A DNA stretch of 64,000 nucleotides from Gibbula magus (taxonomy: Eukaryota; Mollusca; Gastropoda; Trochida; Trochidae). Below are positions 46,245 to 56,579 of this stretch, piece by piece; the stretch's first letter is position 1; every line of letters starts with the position of its first letter. Location: NCBI GenBank assembly GCA_936450465.1, contig OW388297.1:53002989-53066988 (forward strand), in the 5' to 3' direction. A model generated the notes under the pieces. That model worked only from the letters and a program-made list of their open reading frames with translations. It did no database searches and was not told the DNA's origin. A program made the position numbers and the translations under genes.

Positions 46245-46545
46245 ACGAGTTCATACACAGTTTATTCACAGACTGGTTACAAACTACTGCGCATGCGTTG
46301 ACGCAGGATCAATGCAAATGGAAATTCATATATGGAATTCGTATCACATTAACACATTTAACATTACACACACTCCCTAATGTTTAGTTGCTGCTTTCAT
46401 TGAAAATAATATTGAACTGCTTACATCGTTATATTGAGAGGATTTTCTCACGGGGAAAAGTGACTTATTTATATATTATTCATTTCTCTAAAATAGCTCC
46501 TATACATCATTTTCGTAATCAATATAGTTTATTGTACATATACTG
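46245..46545 (+). repeat. Direct repeat B, right of the galectin gene
   Basis: Second copy of the repeat at 41025-41325 (TACAAACTACTGCGCATGCG, TAATGTTTAGTTGCTGCTTT, GAGGATTTTCTCACGGGG, CCTATACATCATTTTCGTAA). The two copies lie 5.2 kb apart, outside both ends of the galectin gene. Confidence 0.65.
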
Positions 46546-46559
46546 GACACAGATAGTTT

Positions 46560-48180
46560 CGAATATATACACACTTGGAAAGTAGCAATAGCGATATATT
46601 TGTTCATTGACATGCTGATAAAATATTTATAATGAAAATTAAAATATCCCTAAATTTGTATCCAGTATTTTTTAACCATTTACTTAAAATGACACTGATA
46701 CTTCAGAGTCAATGTCTGTATCAGTGGACTGCGAGTGAAATAAAGATGCAAGGTCAACAAGATAATATCTATTAATACGTATATATTTTATTTATGCCAC
46801 AAGCATTCAACCACGAATGAAATGTCACAACATTTTTAACATTTTGAGTAGAAAAACGAGATATTGCCGCCAAAAAAATTGTTGATGCTTTTTAGAGGGA
46901 CATGAATTGTCAAAAGGTACTCGAAATGTCATACACCAGATTATAATAGTTTTATTTTGTATGTTCAAGTACATTGGGATGTTGAAATAACTTGTTCTTA
47001 CTAGATTTTTGCCAGAACTTCAAAATTAATAAATTCCAGACATTTAATTTATAAAAGACATTTTCGACATTAATAAACCTCTTTGACTTAAATTTGTAAC
47101 GCATCTGTACTGTATGACGTCATGAAACAAGCTGAAAAAGCCCTTTTGACTCCTATTTCGTATAGTTAAAATTATTAGAAAATTATTATTTCAACAAATT
47201 TGAAATGTGCGTTTCTTAGAAATATGAACAGATCATATTTTCAAATTGCAAATTTTTTCTAGTTGACATTATGATTCAGTCGTGTTTGCCACTCGTGGAT
47301 TGATTGAATTATAATGTATATTGTATGTTGACGTTTCTTTTGCGATTGAGTGTACATTATCATGCTGTTGTGGTTCAAACACAGGTTTAAAAAAAATCAA
47401 AATTTATACCATGTTAAGTATTAGCTATCATCATTTATCATACAATGGATGGTGTTCTTGGCAGGATAAAGGCAACGGATATTTTCGATATCTGTTGAGG
47501 TCATATACGGATACAGATGCAAATTACAGAGGTCATGTGACGGAACTTCTTTTGAAATGACGTCACATCAACATTTCGAACGCCTGTAATAACGTAAAAT
47601 TGCCTCAACAGTTGTAACAGCGTAACAGCTTCATGTAAATGTGCATGCTTCATTTCATATACATTAAACAAAAAAAACAAACATTGTGCAATGTGGCAAA
47701 ATTTATTATGATCAAGCAGTGAAACATGTTCACCGCGAGTCGAAATCTACCGTGCAAACACTTCATAAATACTCACAGGTAACAAAGGCAGTCTGAGTCA
47801 CATATATCCATTTACCGAACGTCAATCTTCACTGTTCCATAATCTCGGTAAAGGTGATGTTATAATTAGCTGCTTAATATTCAGTTTTAATAGCTCCCCG
47901 TGTGATATGTGAGTCGCCATTTGCAACCCAGTGGAAGGGAAGCAACTCTCTCATCGCGAGATCAAGTCAAGATTAGGCCTACACGTATTAACAAATTGAA
48001 AATTAAGATCTTGCCAAAATAACAATTATTTGAACTGAAAGCATTATTTTGTGCCATTTTACCGAAAGAATAGCACGCTGTTCATTTGCATATACCAATA
48101 CGCGTATTTAAGGAAAGGTTCAACTTTGAAGTTAATGTTGTCAAGCTGTTTTGCGCAAAATAAATGAAGAATGACATTAT
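46560..48180. other. Unique-looking AT-rich DNA
   Basis: No gene or repeat was recognised between repeat B and the foldback at 48.19 kb. Confidence 0.3.
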
Positions 48181-48191
48181 ATGATAAAGAA

Positions 48192-48335
48192 GTTATCATG
48201 CTCGTGTGTTTTTGGATTGTAAATATCCTGCATTAGGAATAAACACTATGTATTTAGCTCGCCAAGGCTCGCAAAATAAATGTTTATTCCTAATGCCGGA
48301 TATTGTCCATCCCAAAACACACTCTCATGATAACC
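48192..48335. repeat. Foldback element with ~65-bp arms
   Basis: The left arm (TTATCATGCTCGTGTGTTTT ... GCATTAGGAATAAACA) pairs with the right arm (TGTTTATTCCTAATGCCGGA ... AAACACACTCTCATGATAA). The centre carries TAGCTCGCCAAGGCTCGCAA. It lies only about 15 bp from the left edge of the DIRS-like element. Confidence 0.7.
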
Positions 48336-48381
48336 TCTATATATTTATATATTATTTAAATACCTATCTGTTGACTTGACT

Positions 48382-48500
48382 ATTTCAACCTTAACACAGA
48401 CGAACTTGAAGAGTGGAGAAGGGGTGCGTAAAATCCCTTATCCCAGGGCCGGTAAGTCTAGGTGGTCTCGTGACGTCACTACCTGTTCATATCACTCTCC
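48382..48500 (+). repeat. DIRS-like left inverted terminal repeat
   Basis: Begins ATTTCAACCTTAACACAGAC and ends ATATCACTCTCC. Pairs with 53007-53125 at 117 of 119 positions. Confidence 0.85.
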
Positions 48501-48780
48501 TAAAAGTTGCAGAGCAAGGCAGACGTGTTTTGTTATGTTCTGTGACTGGGTATTTAGCGGCTTGTGTTGCTAACTTGCTTTTTTTCTCTTGTTTGTTCAA
48601 GAGATACCCTCAATTTTAATCTTCGATAGTGCAGGTTGTGGTTGCAATCTGTTTCAAGTAGGTGTTAGTTTTCAAGGGGCCTTGTTGACATGTGCTAGCT
48701 AGCGACCACCCGGAGTAGGTGGATTGCATGCGCCGCACGTGCAGCTCGTGATTCTTTGTTTTCTCTCACCTGACTGTTGG

Positions 48781-49382
48781 GTGTTTGACTTGCGTAGGGT
48801 AAAGGAGCAGTGGAATCTCTCCTACGCGTTTGGCTTGCTTCGCTTGTCATTCGCTTTCGCTTGTCATACGCCTGTCGGTCCGTACTCTAGTGCTAACTGT
48901 TAGGTGTTTGTCTTGCGTATGGTAGAGGAGTAGTGGTATCTCTCCTAATCGTTTGGCTTGTTTCGTTTGTCATTCGCTTTCGCTTGTCATACGCTTTTCG
49001 GTCTGTACTCTAGGGAACTGTGGGTTGTTGACTTGCGTAGGGTAAAGGAGCAGTGGAATCTCTCCTACGCGTTTGGCTTGCTTCGCTTGTCATTGCTTTC
49101 GCTTGTCATACGCCTGCGGTCCGTACTCTAGTGCTAACTGTTAGGTGTTTGTCTTGCGTATGGTAGAGGAGTAGTGGTATCTCTCCTAATCGTTTGGCTT
49201 GTTTCGTTTGTCATTCGCTTTCGCTTGTCATACGCTTTTCGGTCTGTACTCTAGGGAACTGTGGGTTGTAGACTTGCATAGGGTAAAGGAGCAGTGGAAT
49301 CTCTCCTACGCTTTTGGCTTGCTTCGCTTGTCATTCGCTTTCGCTTGTCATACGCCTGCGGTCCGTACTCAAGTGCTTCGCG
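48781..49382 (+). repeat. 120-bp tandem repeat with 240-bp higher-order period
   Basis: Five units alternate between type A (GGGTAAAGGAGCAGTGGAAT at 48798, 49039 and 49279) and type B (GGTAGAGGAGTAGTGGTATC near 48920 and 49161). All share CATTCGCTTTCGCTTGTCAT or a close variant. It lies in the 5' leader of the DIRS-like element. Confidence 0.85.
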
Positions 49383-49972
49383 TCTCGCTTGGCTTCTCGC
49401 CTCGCCTGTCACTGGCTTCGCTAGTTGTTCGCCTAAGGTAGGTGACTAGCTTGGTTAAGGAGCAGTGGATACACTCCTCGTCAGTGACACGCGTTGCCCG
49501 TTGCTAGCTTTCGCCTACCATTCGCCTTTGGCATCGCCTTAGGTCGAATCTACTCGACTCATCCTTAGGGTGAATCACTTTGGTTCAAGTGACTCGCTAC
49601 GCCAGTCACTTATGGTTTGGTACACGCACGAGTGTTATGTGAAATAAAGATTGAATTATCTTGTAAGTGTTTAGCCTAGTTTTTGTCTGGCTTGTTCGTC
49701 TTTGTTAACCTTGGCGGGTCGTTACTTGATTTTGACTTTGTGCTCTTCGAGTCTTGATTGCATATCGTCAGAGTTGTTGTGCTTTTGCTCCGCCCCTTGG
49801 GTGTTTCACGTGTGTGACTCACCTCGTCTACGCTACGCTACTTAGGTGTCTTTCTGTAGGGATTCACCTCGTCTACGCTACGCGAGCGAGTGTCTCGCGT
49901 TTCGCCACGCCGCGTAGGTGACTCGACTGTCTCTACCTTCGCTTACTTTACGCGTCCTATCGTTTCGTCGCC
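49383..49972 (+). other. DIRS-like leader with reiterated GTGACTCG motifs
   Basis: GC-rich leader full of short units such as CTACGCTACGC, TCACCTCGTC and GTGACTCGC. The same motif set returns at 50945-51670, ahead of the repeated gag start. Confidence 0.6.
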
Positions 49973-50782
49973 ATGTACTCCGCCTTTTGCACGAATTGCA
50001 GAGGCAGGAAGTCCGCCTCTAAGGACCCGCACTTGTTATGTAGGAAGTGTAAGGACCTTTGCGAAGAGGAGTACCGTTGCAACGAGTGCGCTCCTCTCTC
50101 CGAATCGGAGTTCCATGCGTACGTTTTCACCATACGCAAGTCTATGGCCGATAGGGCTTCGCTTCAGAAGCGTGCGTGGTCAGCTCAACGTAGGGAGATG
50201 TCTCCCATTCGTCATCCGTCTTCGGAGGAGGACATAGACATTGTCCTCCCGGAACGGGCGGATAAATTCGACCGGGAATTGTCGGTCCTGTCCGAACCCG
50301 CTAGGGGGTCGAAGGATTCGCGCTCCCCCCCTCCGCCGTCGTGTTCCAGTTCTCGTCCGCAGACTCGCCCGTTGTCCCCTCCTTCGCCAGACAAGCGGTT
50401 GTCTCCGCTTAGGCTTAAGGTTGGCGGACACACTACGCCCAAGAGCAAAAAGAAGAAGTCCAAGAAGGCTAGGTTTGACAAGGTCAATCTGTCCCTCCTT
50501 CTGGCATCCGTCAAGGATATGGTCTCTTCCTTGCTCGATGCGCGTCTGGGTCCGCGGACCTTACCCACTCACAGTATGACTACGCTACCGTGTGAACCCA
50601 ATGCGGATGTCGTACCTCAGGGTTCGCGTTCTACGTCCGCTAGGGCCTCCGCATCCGCGACCCCATCGCGTACCCCTCACACCCTACGCGTCGTGTCACG
50701 GTGGTGTCACCCCCACGTGATTCCTCGCCGGAGCGTGACGTCTGCTACGTCGACGGGTCGAACCCTCCGTTCATCAGTATAG
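49973..50782 (+). CDS. Gag-like ORF of the DIRS-like element
   Basis: The 269-codon frame starts MYSAFCTNCRGRK and has a Cys-rich N-terminus (C-x2-C ... C-x2-C ... C ... C-x2-C within 45 residues), a likely zinc-binding fold. A Ser/Pro/Arg-rich middle and a Lys-rich patch (PKSKKKKSKKARFDK) follow. This fits ORF1 of DIRS elements, which has weak family conservation. The coding frame probably continues one frame over at 50701-50964 (VVSPPRDSSPERDV...), so the stop at 50782 is likely from a frameshift near 50690. Nucleic-acid binding is inferred from composition. Confidence 0.6.
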   Translation: MYSAFCTNCRGRKSASKDPHLLCRKCKDLCEEEYRCNECAPLSESEFHAYVFTIRKSMADRASLQKRAWSAQRREMSPIRHPSSEEDIDIVLPERADKFDRELSVLSEPARGSKDSRSPPPPSCSSSRPQTRPLSPPSPDKRLSPLRLKVGGHTTPKSKKKKSKKARFDKVNLSLLLASVKDMVSSLLDARLGPRTLPTHSMTTLPCEPNADVVPQGSRSTSARASASATPSRTPHTLRVVSRWCHPHVIPRRSVTSATSTGRTLRSSV

Positions 50783-51671
50783 AAACGAAGGCTGGGGGTA
50801 CGGGGTTGTCGGAGGATCCGCCAGTGGTTGACGCAATCGCTATGTTATCCGAAGTGGCTTCGTTTGCGGAGGTTCCACTTAGTCAAGTCAGCGTGGCAGG
50901 TCCGCTTTCAACTCTCTCGATTAGCTATCGGAAGATTTGTTGTGTCTTACGCTACGCTACTTAGGTAGTCAGTGATTCGCCGGTTATTCACCTCGTCTAC
51001 ATTCACGTGTGAGTATCTTGTCTATCGCTCACCTGCGTAAGGGAACGGACTGTCACTCACCTCACCTAGGCTACGCGTGTTAGTGACTCGTCTGTCACTC
51101 ATCTGTTAACTGATTGAGTGTCACTCACCTGTCTCTCGGTTTAGGCTCGATTCTACTTGACTCGCTTCGGCTAGCAAGTGACTCGCTTCGCCAGGCACTC
51201 GCGTAGCCAGTCATTCGCCTTTAGGTTGTCAATTTGTTTTGCCTCGTGTCGTCTGTGACTCGTTTCGCCAGTGACTCGTTTCGCCAGTGTCTCGCTTCGT
51301 CAGTCTTTGGACTTCGCACCCTTCGGGTTCGGAGCGTCTGCCTTCAACACTTTCGATAGTCTTTCTCGTCTCGCCTTGCGTGTTTTCACTTAAGCATTTT
51401 CGTTCTACGTTTTCGTGAGTTTACACTCTTGGTGTTTTTGGAGTAATTAGCTATCAGAAGGGTTGTTTTCTTCGTTCTTACACTACTCTACTTTGCGTTT
51501 CGCGTCGTGAATCGACTGTCATTCACCACGCGCCTGTCAGTAAGTGACCTAACTGTCACTAACCTCGCCCACGTTAGTGTTAACTGATTGAGGGTCAATC
51601 TCCTGTCACTCACTTCATCAGCTTACTCGCGTGGGTCAGTGATTGACTATCACTCACGTTGTAACTTCAAT

Positions 51672-51809
51672 ATGTACTCTGCCTTCTGTACCAATTGCGA
51701 AGGTAGGAAGTCCACTATCAAGGATCCTCACTTGCTGTTTAGGAAGTGTAAGGACTTGTGTGAGAAGGATTTTCGTTGCGACGAGTGCGTGTTGGTGTTT
51801 TTGGAGTAA
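51672..51809 (+). pseudogene. Duplicated start of the gag-like ORF
   Basis: 46 codons repeat the gag N-terminus (MYSAFCTNCEGRKS, then DPHLLFRKCKDLCEKDFRCD) and then run into unrelated sequence and a stop. One Cys of the first copy (LLCRKC) is Phe here (LLFRKC). The upstream leader is also repeated. Confidence 0.7.
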
Positions 51810-51836
51810 TTAAGCTATCGGAAGTGTTGCTTCTTA

Positions 51837-52576
51837 GTGTCGGGAATTAGTTCTTACACTACCTTATGTAGGTGTTTCGCTCCGATACGTGAACCGCTCT
51901 CCGACGTGTCCCTTCTCCCTCTCACAAGCAAGGTCTTTTTTCTGGGGGCTATGGCCTCCGCAGCGCGGATTTCGGAAATCCATGCGTTGCAGGCGGACCT
52001 TCTACGTTATGAGGTCAGGGAGGGGGGGATCGACCTCTCTTGAGTTGGCTCCCGACTTTGTCTGTAAGGACCAGGCAGCTTATGAAGCTGGCCGTACGTT
52101 CTCTATCACGGTTCTGGGTTCTGACTCAGGAGATCTCTCTCTGTGTCCGGTGAGAGCCTTGAGGGTGTACACGCAGCGTACCCGCAGGCTGAGGGATGGC
52201 AGGCGTCGTCTGTTTCTTGCCTCACTCACCGAGGAGCACCAAGGAGCTTGATAAGCGAGCGTTGGGGGTGTATCTAAGGTCGGCAGTCATTGATGTGTAC
52301 AAGGCCGCTGACCTGCCTCCGCCTTCGCATTCCATCCCTCATGAGATCCGAGCAGTTTCAGCCACAATGGCTTATCACTGCAACATCGCGATTTCGGATG
52401 TCATGGCAGGGGGTTTTTTTTGGCGTTCATCAGAGGTTTTTGCCTACCATTACCTACGAGATTTCTCCACAGCAGATCTTGAAGGCATCTCTAGGCTGGG
52501 TCCACAGGTCTTCGGGCAGACGAAGGTGGTCCCCCAACCAGACCAAGAAGGGGTCATCCTTCTTAGACGCTTTTGA
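51837..52576 (+). pseudogene. Tyrosine recombinase of the DIRS-like element, frameshifted
   Basis: Three frames give one domain: SAARISEIHALQADLLRYEV (to about 52040), LELAPDFVCKDQ ... LCPVRALRVYTQRTRRLR (to about 52210), then KELDKRALGVYLRS ... PHEIRAVSATMAYH ... VFAYHYLRDFS (to 52576). The conserved Arg (AARISE), H-x-x-R (HEIR) and nucleophile Tyr (HYLRD) are all visible. Frameshifts fall at a G run near 52026 and near 52213, and a T run near 52420 looks expanded. Compare the copy at 63389. Confidence 0.8.
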
Positions 52577-52591
52577 GACTTATTGTAAATA

Positions 52592-53006
52592 AACATGGTT
52601 TACATTACTAGCTCTCGTGTCTGTTGGTTTTTTCTTTAACTTCGCTTTAACACCCCCCTCCCTGTTGGGGTTTGGGGGGCGGTGTGTTGATCGGAAGTTG
52701 AGTGGCAGGGTTGTCTCTTCGATCCGCTTAGCGGTAGAGATGGTATCTCCCGGGCTGTGCCTTGTCCTCACCACAGGGTGGAGGACTCGTAGGTTAGCTT
52801 ACACTCAGGGCTAGTCGCTGGTCTCGTCACTACCATGTATCTACTGACCCGCCTCCTTGCGGTGGGATTCTAGGCAAAGTAGGTCTAGTCAACAGATATG
52901 TATTTAAATAATAGTACGTTTTTTATTTATACTTACCTGTTGACTAGACCTACGCTCTAGGCCCTCCCATCCTCCCCACTTGGTCTGTCTTGCCTTTGGG
53001 ACTTTC
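52592..53006 (+). other. 3' region of the DIRS-like element with complementary pieces
   Basis: AATAAACATGG follows the recombinase at 52587. GTAGGTCTAGTCAACAG at 52878 is repeated in direct orientation at 53154, and its complement, CTGTTGACTAGACCTAC, lies at 52941-52957. The region is consistent with the internal complementary region of DIRS elements or a second, inverted terminal fragment. Confidence 0.55.
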
Positions 53007-53125
53007 GGAGAGTGATATGAACAGGTAGTGACGTCACGAGACCACCTAGACTTACCGGCCCTTGGATAAGGGATTTTACGCACCCCTTCTCCACTCTTCA
53101 AGTTTGTCTGTGTTAAGGTTGAAAT
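53007..53125 (-). repeat. DIRS-like right inverted terminal repeat
   Basis: Reverse complement of 48382-48500 apart from two bases (CAGACA for CAGACG and TATCCA for TATCCC). Confidence 0.85.
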
Positions 53126-53639
53126 AGCATTACCCATAGGAGGTAAGGCAAAGTAGGTCTAGTCAACAGGTAAGTATAAATAATTACGTTTAATAAAAAA
53201 CGTACTATAATACAAAGCAACATGAACCACTACAAATGTACATAAATCGACATGTTTTTGTAACCGACGAGTTGATTTTTTATATAGAAATTCGTGTGCA
53301 CGTTTACTCACACAGTCTAAATTTACTTACCTGTACAGGTCAAATTTGTTTTGAATTTATACAACAAAATTAAGTGCATTAAGTATATGTTTAACACATG
53401 TTTGTATATCAGGAAATTGCATGTGGAACATAGCAACGGGACCGGATGTTGCCTTTAAGAATGAATCACGTTTCAATCAGTGCACTCCACTCTGTAGTGG
53501 CAATATGAATTCTCTGTTTACACAAAGTAATTGCATTGATTTTAAATATCTAATTTTCTCATTTTAGTATTACTGTTTTATATAACCTTATTTTACAAAC
53601 AGTACTGTGAAACATGGGACAAAAGACAATATTGGTTCA

Positions 53640-53730
53640 TTCTGTTTCTAGTCAAGTCACGTCAAGTTTATCCAGAGTTTGAAGGCCTCAGGCCCATATA
53701 TGTATATATGTGGGCCTTAAGGTAATGTAT
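53640..53730 (-). repeat. Possible LINE 3' end scrap
   Basis: GTCAAGTTTATCCAGAGTTT and GAAGGCCTCAGGCCCATATA resemble the GGCCACCGGCCC-containing 3' regions near 5680 and 42266. The match is weak. Confidence 0.3.
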
Positions 53731-53808
53731 ATGGGGACATATTTATTTGGACACATGAACCTCACATCATGGTATCAAGTAAAATATGATACGTTGAATT
53801 GGCATGCC

Positions 53809-54325
53809 ATAAAATGGGATAGCTCAGTCGGCAAGAGCGCCGGTCTCACGTTGCTGAGGTCCGGGGTTCGAATCCCATCCAGGCCAAGGTGTAAAAACCT
53901 AGAGTTCACCTCTGTTAGAACTCTATAAGTGTCACCCTTGAGCCCTAGTGTGTAGTGCAACAAAAACTACGCACTTAAAAGATCCCACGAATTCATGTCA
54001 GTGGCTGAATGGTGGATACATGAACACGTGCATACGCCGAGCTGTCGGTTATCAGCGTTCAGCAGTGTTGGACAAACTGCTGTGACTATGTGTCTCAGTT
54101 CACCCAGCTGGAAATGGGTACCCTGTGAGGCATAGAATGGTCCCCAAACTGAGCGCCACATATGGCTGCCGGTTGAATACTCCCCAGGGAGTTGAATTGG
54201 AAAAAATGATTGGACGGTGAAAGAATGCCATTGACCAGGGGAAACAATGTAAGCGCCTTGAGCAACCACTAGTGGATGGATATGTGCGCTATATAAATAT
54301 CCTAATAATAATAATAATAAAAACT
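53809..54325 (+). mobile_element. Long tRNA-headed core SINE with AAT tail
   Basis: Head: GGGATAGCTCAGTCGGCAAG and GGGGTTCGAATCCCATCC, a good tRNA-like pair of Pol III boxes. Core: CAGTTCACCCAGCTGG, AAATGGGTACCCTG. 3' region: GTAAGCGCCTTGAGCAACCA and GTGCGCTATATAAATATCC, ending (AAT)n at 54304-54322. At about 510 bp it is long for a SINE, and its middle (53900-54090) may be a second module. Confidence 0.65.
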
Positions 54326-54329
54326 TACT

Positions 54330-54990
54330 TAAATGTTGTGATACAAACACATTTTCCATTGACAACTCGATCTAATTTTATGCATGTTTGTATTCTGATG
54401 ATATACATCATGTATTTAACTCGTAAAATTCATACAAACTACATAAAAATAAGAGATGATACTAGTCTTCTACACCTCGGTTACAAAATGGACATCAACG
54501 TTGTGCTTTATTTAATGATATATAAAATGTCAGTCGTAGTGTGCTAATCGTCAAAATTACACCCACTTAATCTAAATTATGTAAACATAATTATCTGTTC
54601 ATACATTATACAGTTTGACATCCATGTCATTAATAAACCTTTCGTTGAATTATGTTATTGTTATTGATTGAAGTATGTTTTACAATCCTGTAAACCTATT
54701 TGTGTTTTTCAAAATGATGTACACATTTTATTTGTTTATATTATTACTAATAACAGTAAAAGCCAAGGAAGTGGATCTGAAGTACTTTTTATCAGATTTA
54801 AATATATCATGCAGACAAACTCGGTTACAATATTATTAAGTCGCTTACAGTACAATATTTGAATACTGTAAGGATGAGATCAATATAGCAAGGGAAGTAG
54901 AAGACTATTCTTGTGTAGATCGAATTCTTGTGATGATTTGAAAAGCTTATAAAGAATTCAACACGAACAATGTTAGCTTCCTAATCACTG
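54330..54990. other. No recognised feature
   Basis: AT-rich sequence. Nothing was recognised. Confidence 0.3.
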
Positions 54991-54995
54991 TTAAA

Positions 54996-55611
54996 CAAGG
55001 CAAAAGTGAGCGCAGCTCACATACCCGCGCCTGTAGTTTGATCGCCTTAATACAGTATAAATAAATTGGAAAATATAATCTAGTCAATCATGTCAATGAA
55101 TAACAATGATTGTTTTTAATAAAAAATATTTTTCAAAATTATTTGAACCGTGGATTTTAAACCAATGGAAGGCACAAAAATATCATACAGGTAGGCAACA
55201 TCAATATTTAAGTTATATAGTTTTTTACTTACGCTCCAGAAATTACACAAATGTCACAATTTCAAAAATTATTTGGACCTTGGGACCCCTAAAGGACACA
55301 ATAGCGCCATAAATGTTATTTCCAAACCAAATTTTGAAGTTTCAAAGTCAAACAGCGTTTGAGATATGCTCAGGAAACGAGACAAAGTAAACAATTAGGT
55401 CAATTTTTGGTCAAAACTTAAAACTTTATTTGGACCTTGGAGTTGAGACCTCCAAAGGCATAACAGCACCATATGGATTACTTCCATACCAAATTTGAAG
55501 TTTCCAAGTCAAAGAGTTTTTGAGAAACGATTTCGGACGGAGGCACGCACGCACGCACCGACGGACACGCGGAGCGCTATATACCCCCGACTACATCGTA
55601 GGGGGGGAATA
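54996..55611 (+). mobile_element. Pearl-like element, copy 1 (three diverged core units)
   Basis: Left end: AAGGCAAAAGTGAGCGCAGC and CTGTAGTTTGATCGCC. Core: three diverged units (ATTATTTGAACC, ATTATTTGGACC and TTATTTGGACC types). Then a short ACGC/CGGA microsatellite (55545-55570) and right end GCGGAGCGCTATATACCCCC with hairpin ACCCCCGACTAC / GTAGGGGGGG. Same layout as 61575-62706. Confidence 0.75.
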
Positions 55612-55614
55612 ATT

Positions 55615-56460
55615 ATTTCAGACTCTTTCCATTTGGCGTGGGAAATAGTCGACTTATGATTCTCATCAATCTGATAAATAAATCGGTAAATTTACCAAAA
55701 TCTGAAATACAAAAATGGACCAAAAAGGAAGTCAATAAACAATCAACAATTAATTATGCATCAATGTTTAGGGGTCCTACGGTTAATCATTGCAAAGAAG
55801 TCATAACTATGTATCTCTCTCTCAATACATGTTTTGCTTTAACTGAACTTGATCATTGATGTTACAAGTCTGTGTTGAACTTTATAAAGCGATCTAAGAA
55901 TTAAAAAGTTGTCATCCGTATATTTGTCCTTTTAAAATGCCACTAAAAAAAGTTTGTACCGAGTTCAAGGTATTTCATGAAAATGATGTTGACGTATATC
56001 TACTAAATATCACCACACTGAAGGAGTGATGGGCTTGCTATTTGGTTTGAACTATGTTGGCATGTAATATATGAAATAAAAAGGCCTATGTGGTACGGTT
56101 ATTATAAAACTGACAGAGTAAATAACAGTCGATATGCTCACAACATAAACATACATATTCATGCATAACTTAGTATGTTCCATATTCTTCCTTACATAGT
56201 TTTTCCTGCTAATATTGTTTAATGATATTGTTGGTCGGGTGTATATTAAATCTAAAAGTTTGTGTCATCTAGTGGAAGGGACAAATATGTCGAAGAGGAT
56301 TGTGACTTGATCGAAATTATGCACGTACACGTAACACATCCTAACCCAAACTTAAGACAGTGTGAGTCGGAATCGTTACATGATTTAAGACATGACAGTG
56401 AAAAAGTTATTATGGAGGCTGCAAAGATTTATTGCAAAGTTAAACCACTCCTATCCATTA
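55615..56460. other. No recognised feature
   Basis: AT-rich sequence with chance ORFs only. Confidence 0.3.
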
Positions 56461-56462
56461 TG

Positions 56463-56572
56463 CACAGGACAAACAGTGGTGGAATCCATTTGCCGGATCC
56501 TTCCGGATTCTCCCAAACTTTGGCGGATCTTGAAGAATCCGGCAAGCGGATTCAACCACTTTTTGTCCTGTG
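56463..56572. mobile_element. Foldback element, copy 2 (110 bp)
   Basis: An almost complete inverted repeat: CACAGGACAAACAGTGGTGG at one end and CCACTTTTTGTCCTGTG at the other, with GCCGGATCCTTCCGGATTCT opposite AGAATCCGGCAAGCGGATTC inside. Shares ends and centre with 15002-15114. Confidence 0.8.
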
Positions 56573-56579
56573 ATGGTAC

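Larger units (their letters stand above)
48352..53215 (+). mobile_element. DIRS-like tyrosine-recombinase element, RT-less derivative
   Basis: Bounded by 119-bp inverted repeats with two mismatches (48382-48500 and 53007-53125). Outside and inside them are shorter complementary pieces around TCTGTTGACTAGACCTAC-like sequence (52877-52953 and 53153-53215, and 48352-48376 against 52888-52912). Inverted ends plus internal complementary pieces are the hallmark of DIRS retrotransposons. Coding parts are a gag-like ORF and a C-terminal tyrosine recombinase in the usual order. RT, RNase H and methylase domains are missing. The element is markedly GC-richer than its surroundings and has many CG-containing reiterated motifs. 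Confidence 0.75.

Noticed and set aside
41025..46545. LTR retrotransposon with the direct repeats as LTRs
   Set aside because: The interior is a spliced lectin gene on the minus strand with no gag, pol or primer-binding site.
50212..50568. Minus-strand and shifted ORFs of 83-118 codons over the gag-like region
   Set aside because: GC-rich shadow frames of the plus-strand gag-like ORF.
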